This document shows, piece by piece, positions 12,795-12,804 of a stretch of DNA of 12,804 nt. A model generated the notes under the pieces. It saw nothing but the letters and a program-made list of their open reading frames with translations, was not told the DNA's origin and searched no databases. The stretch covers positions 1 to 12,804 of the forward strand of contig CALCHY010000255.1 in assembly GCA_937907415.1 (NCBI GenBank), given 5' to 3'. Source of the DNA: an uncultured Trueperaceae bacterium (GTDB lineage Bacteria; Deinococcota; Deinococci; Deinococcales; Trueperaceae). The translations under genes were made by a program, and so were the position numbers. Positions within the stretch are counted from its first letter, which is position 1. Each line of letters begins with the position of its first letter.

Positions 12795-12804
12795 CGTTCT
12801 AGAC

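Noticed and set aside
1..12804. CRISPR array
   Set aside because: No regularly spaced repeat of 24 or more bases seen on either strand.

Overview
The window is GC-rich and looks actinobacterial: it has GTG starts, strong AAGGAG-type ribosome-binding sites, actinobacterial-style ArdC-like, Rad52-like and variant leucine-rich-repeat proteins, and arginine/proline-rich shadow frames. Almost every gene lies on the minus strand, so transcription runs right to left. I read it as the right-hand end of an integrated mobile element (ICE-like or plasmid-like island). The last 45 bases before 12794 are the 3' half of a CAU-anticodon tRNA (anticodon loop through CCA) without its 5' half. That is the typical footprint of tyrosine-integrase insertion into a tRNA gene, and the bases after 12794 would be chromosome.

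From right to left: (1) 12427-12794 is a non-coding att-proximal stretch with short direct and inverted repeats. (2) 7937-12426 is a complete type III restriction-modification pair, mod then res, overlapping by ATGA. (3) 6861-7556 is a HEPN-like protein with an RNIIAH motif, separated from res by a 380-base gap with no convincing gene. (4) 6405-6860 is a non-coding leader region with G-runs, a start-stop codon pair behind a ribosome-binding site, and a terminator-like hairpin. (5) 4005-6404 is a cargo/maintenance block: an unknown 144-residue protein, an ArdC-like antirestriction protein with an HEAAH metallopeptidase motif, and two translationally coupled unknown proteins (112 and 151 residues, the latter with two CxxCxGxG motifs). 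(6) A single plus-strand gene at 3550-3963 encodes a small two-helix membrane protein. (7) 2716-3462 is a Rad52/Rad22-type annealing protein. (8) 735-2387 is a 550-residue variant leucine-rich-repeat protein, followed by a strong terminator. (9) 316-564 is an excisionase-like HTH protein, adjoined by the first 100 codons of a RepA-like AAA ATPase that loses family resemblance just after its Walker A region, near base 55.

As a system, the left part looks like the replication/recombination and anti-restriction module of a mobile element, and the right part like its defence cargo beside the att site. The least explained parts are the HEPN-like gene next to the type III R-M locus, the hairpin-plus-ribosome-binding-site leaders that recur before several genes, and the unknown coupled small proteins. 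All functional statements rest on reading motifs by eye; no database search was run.
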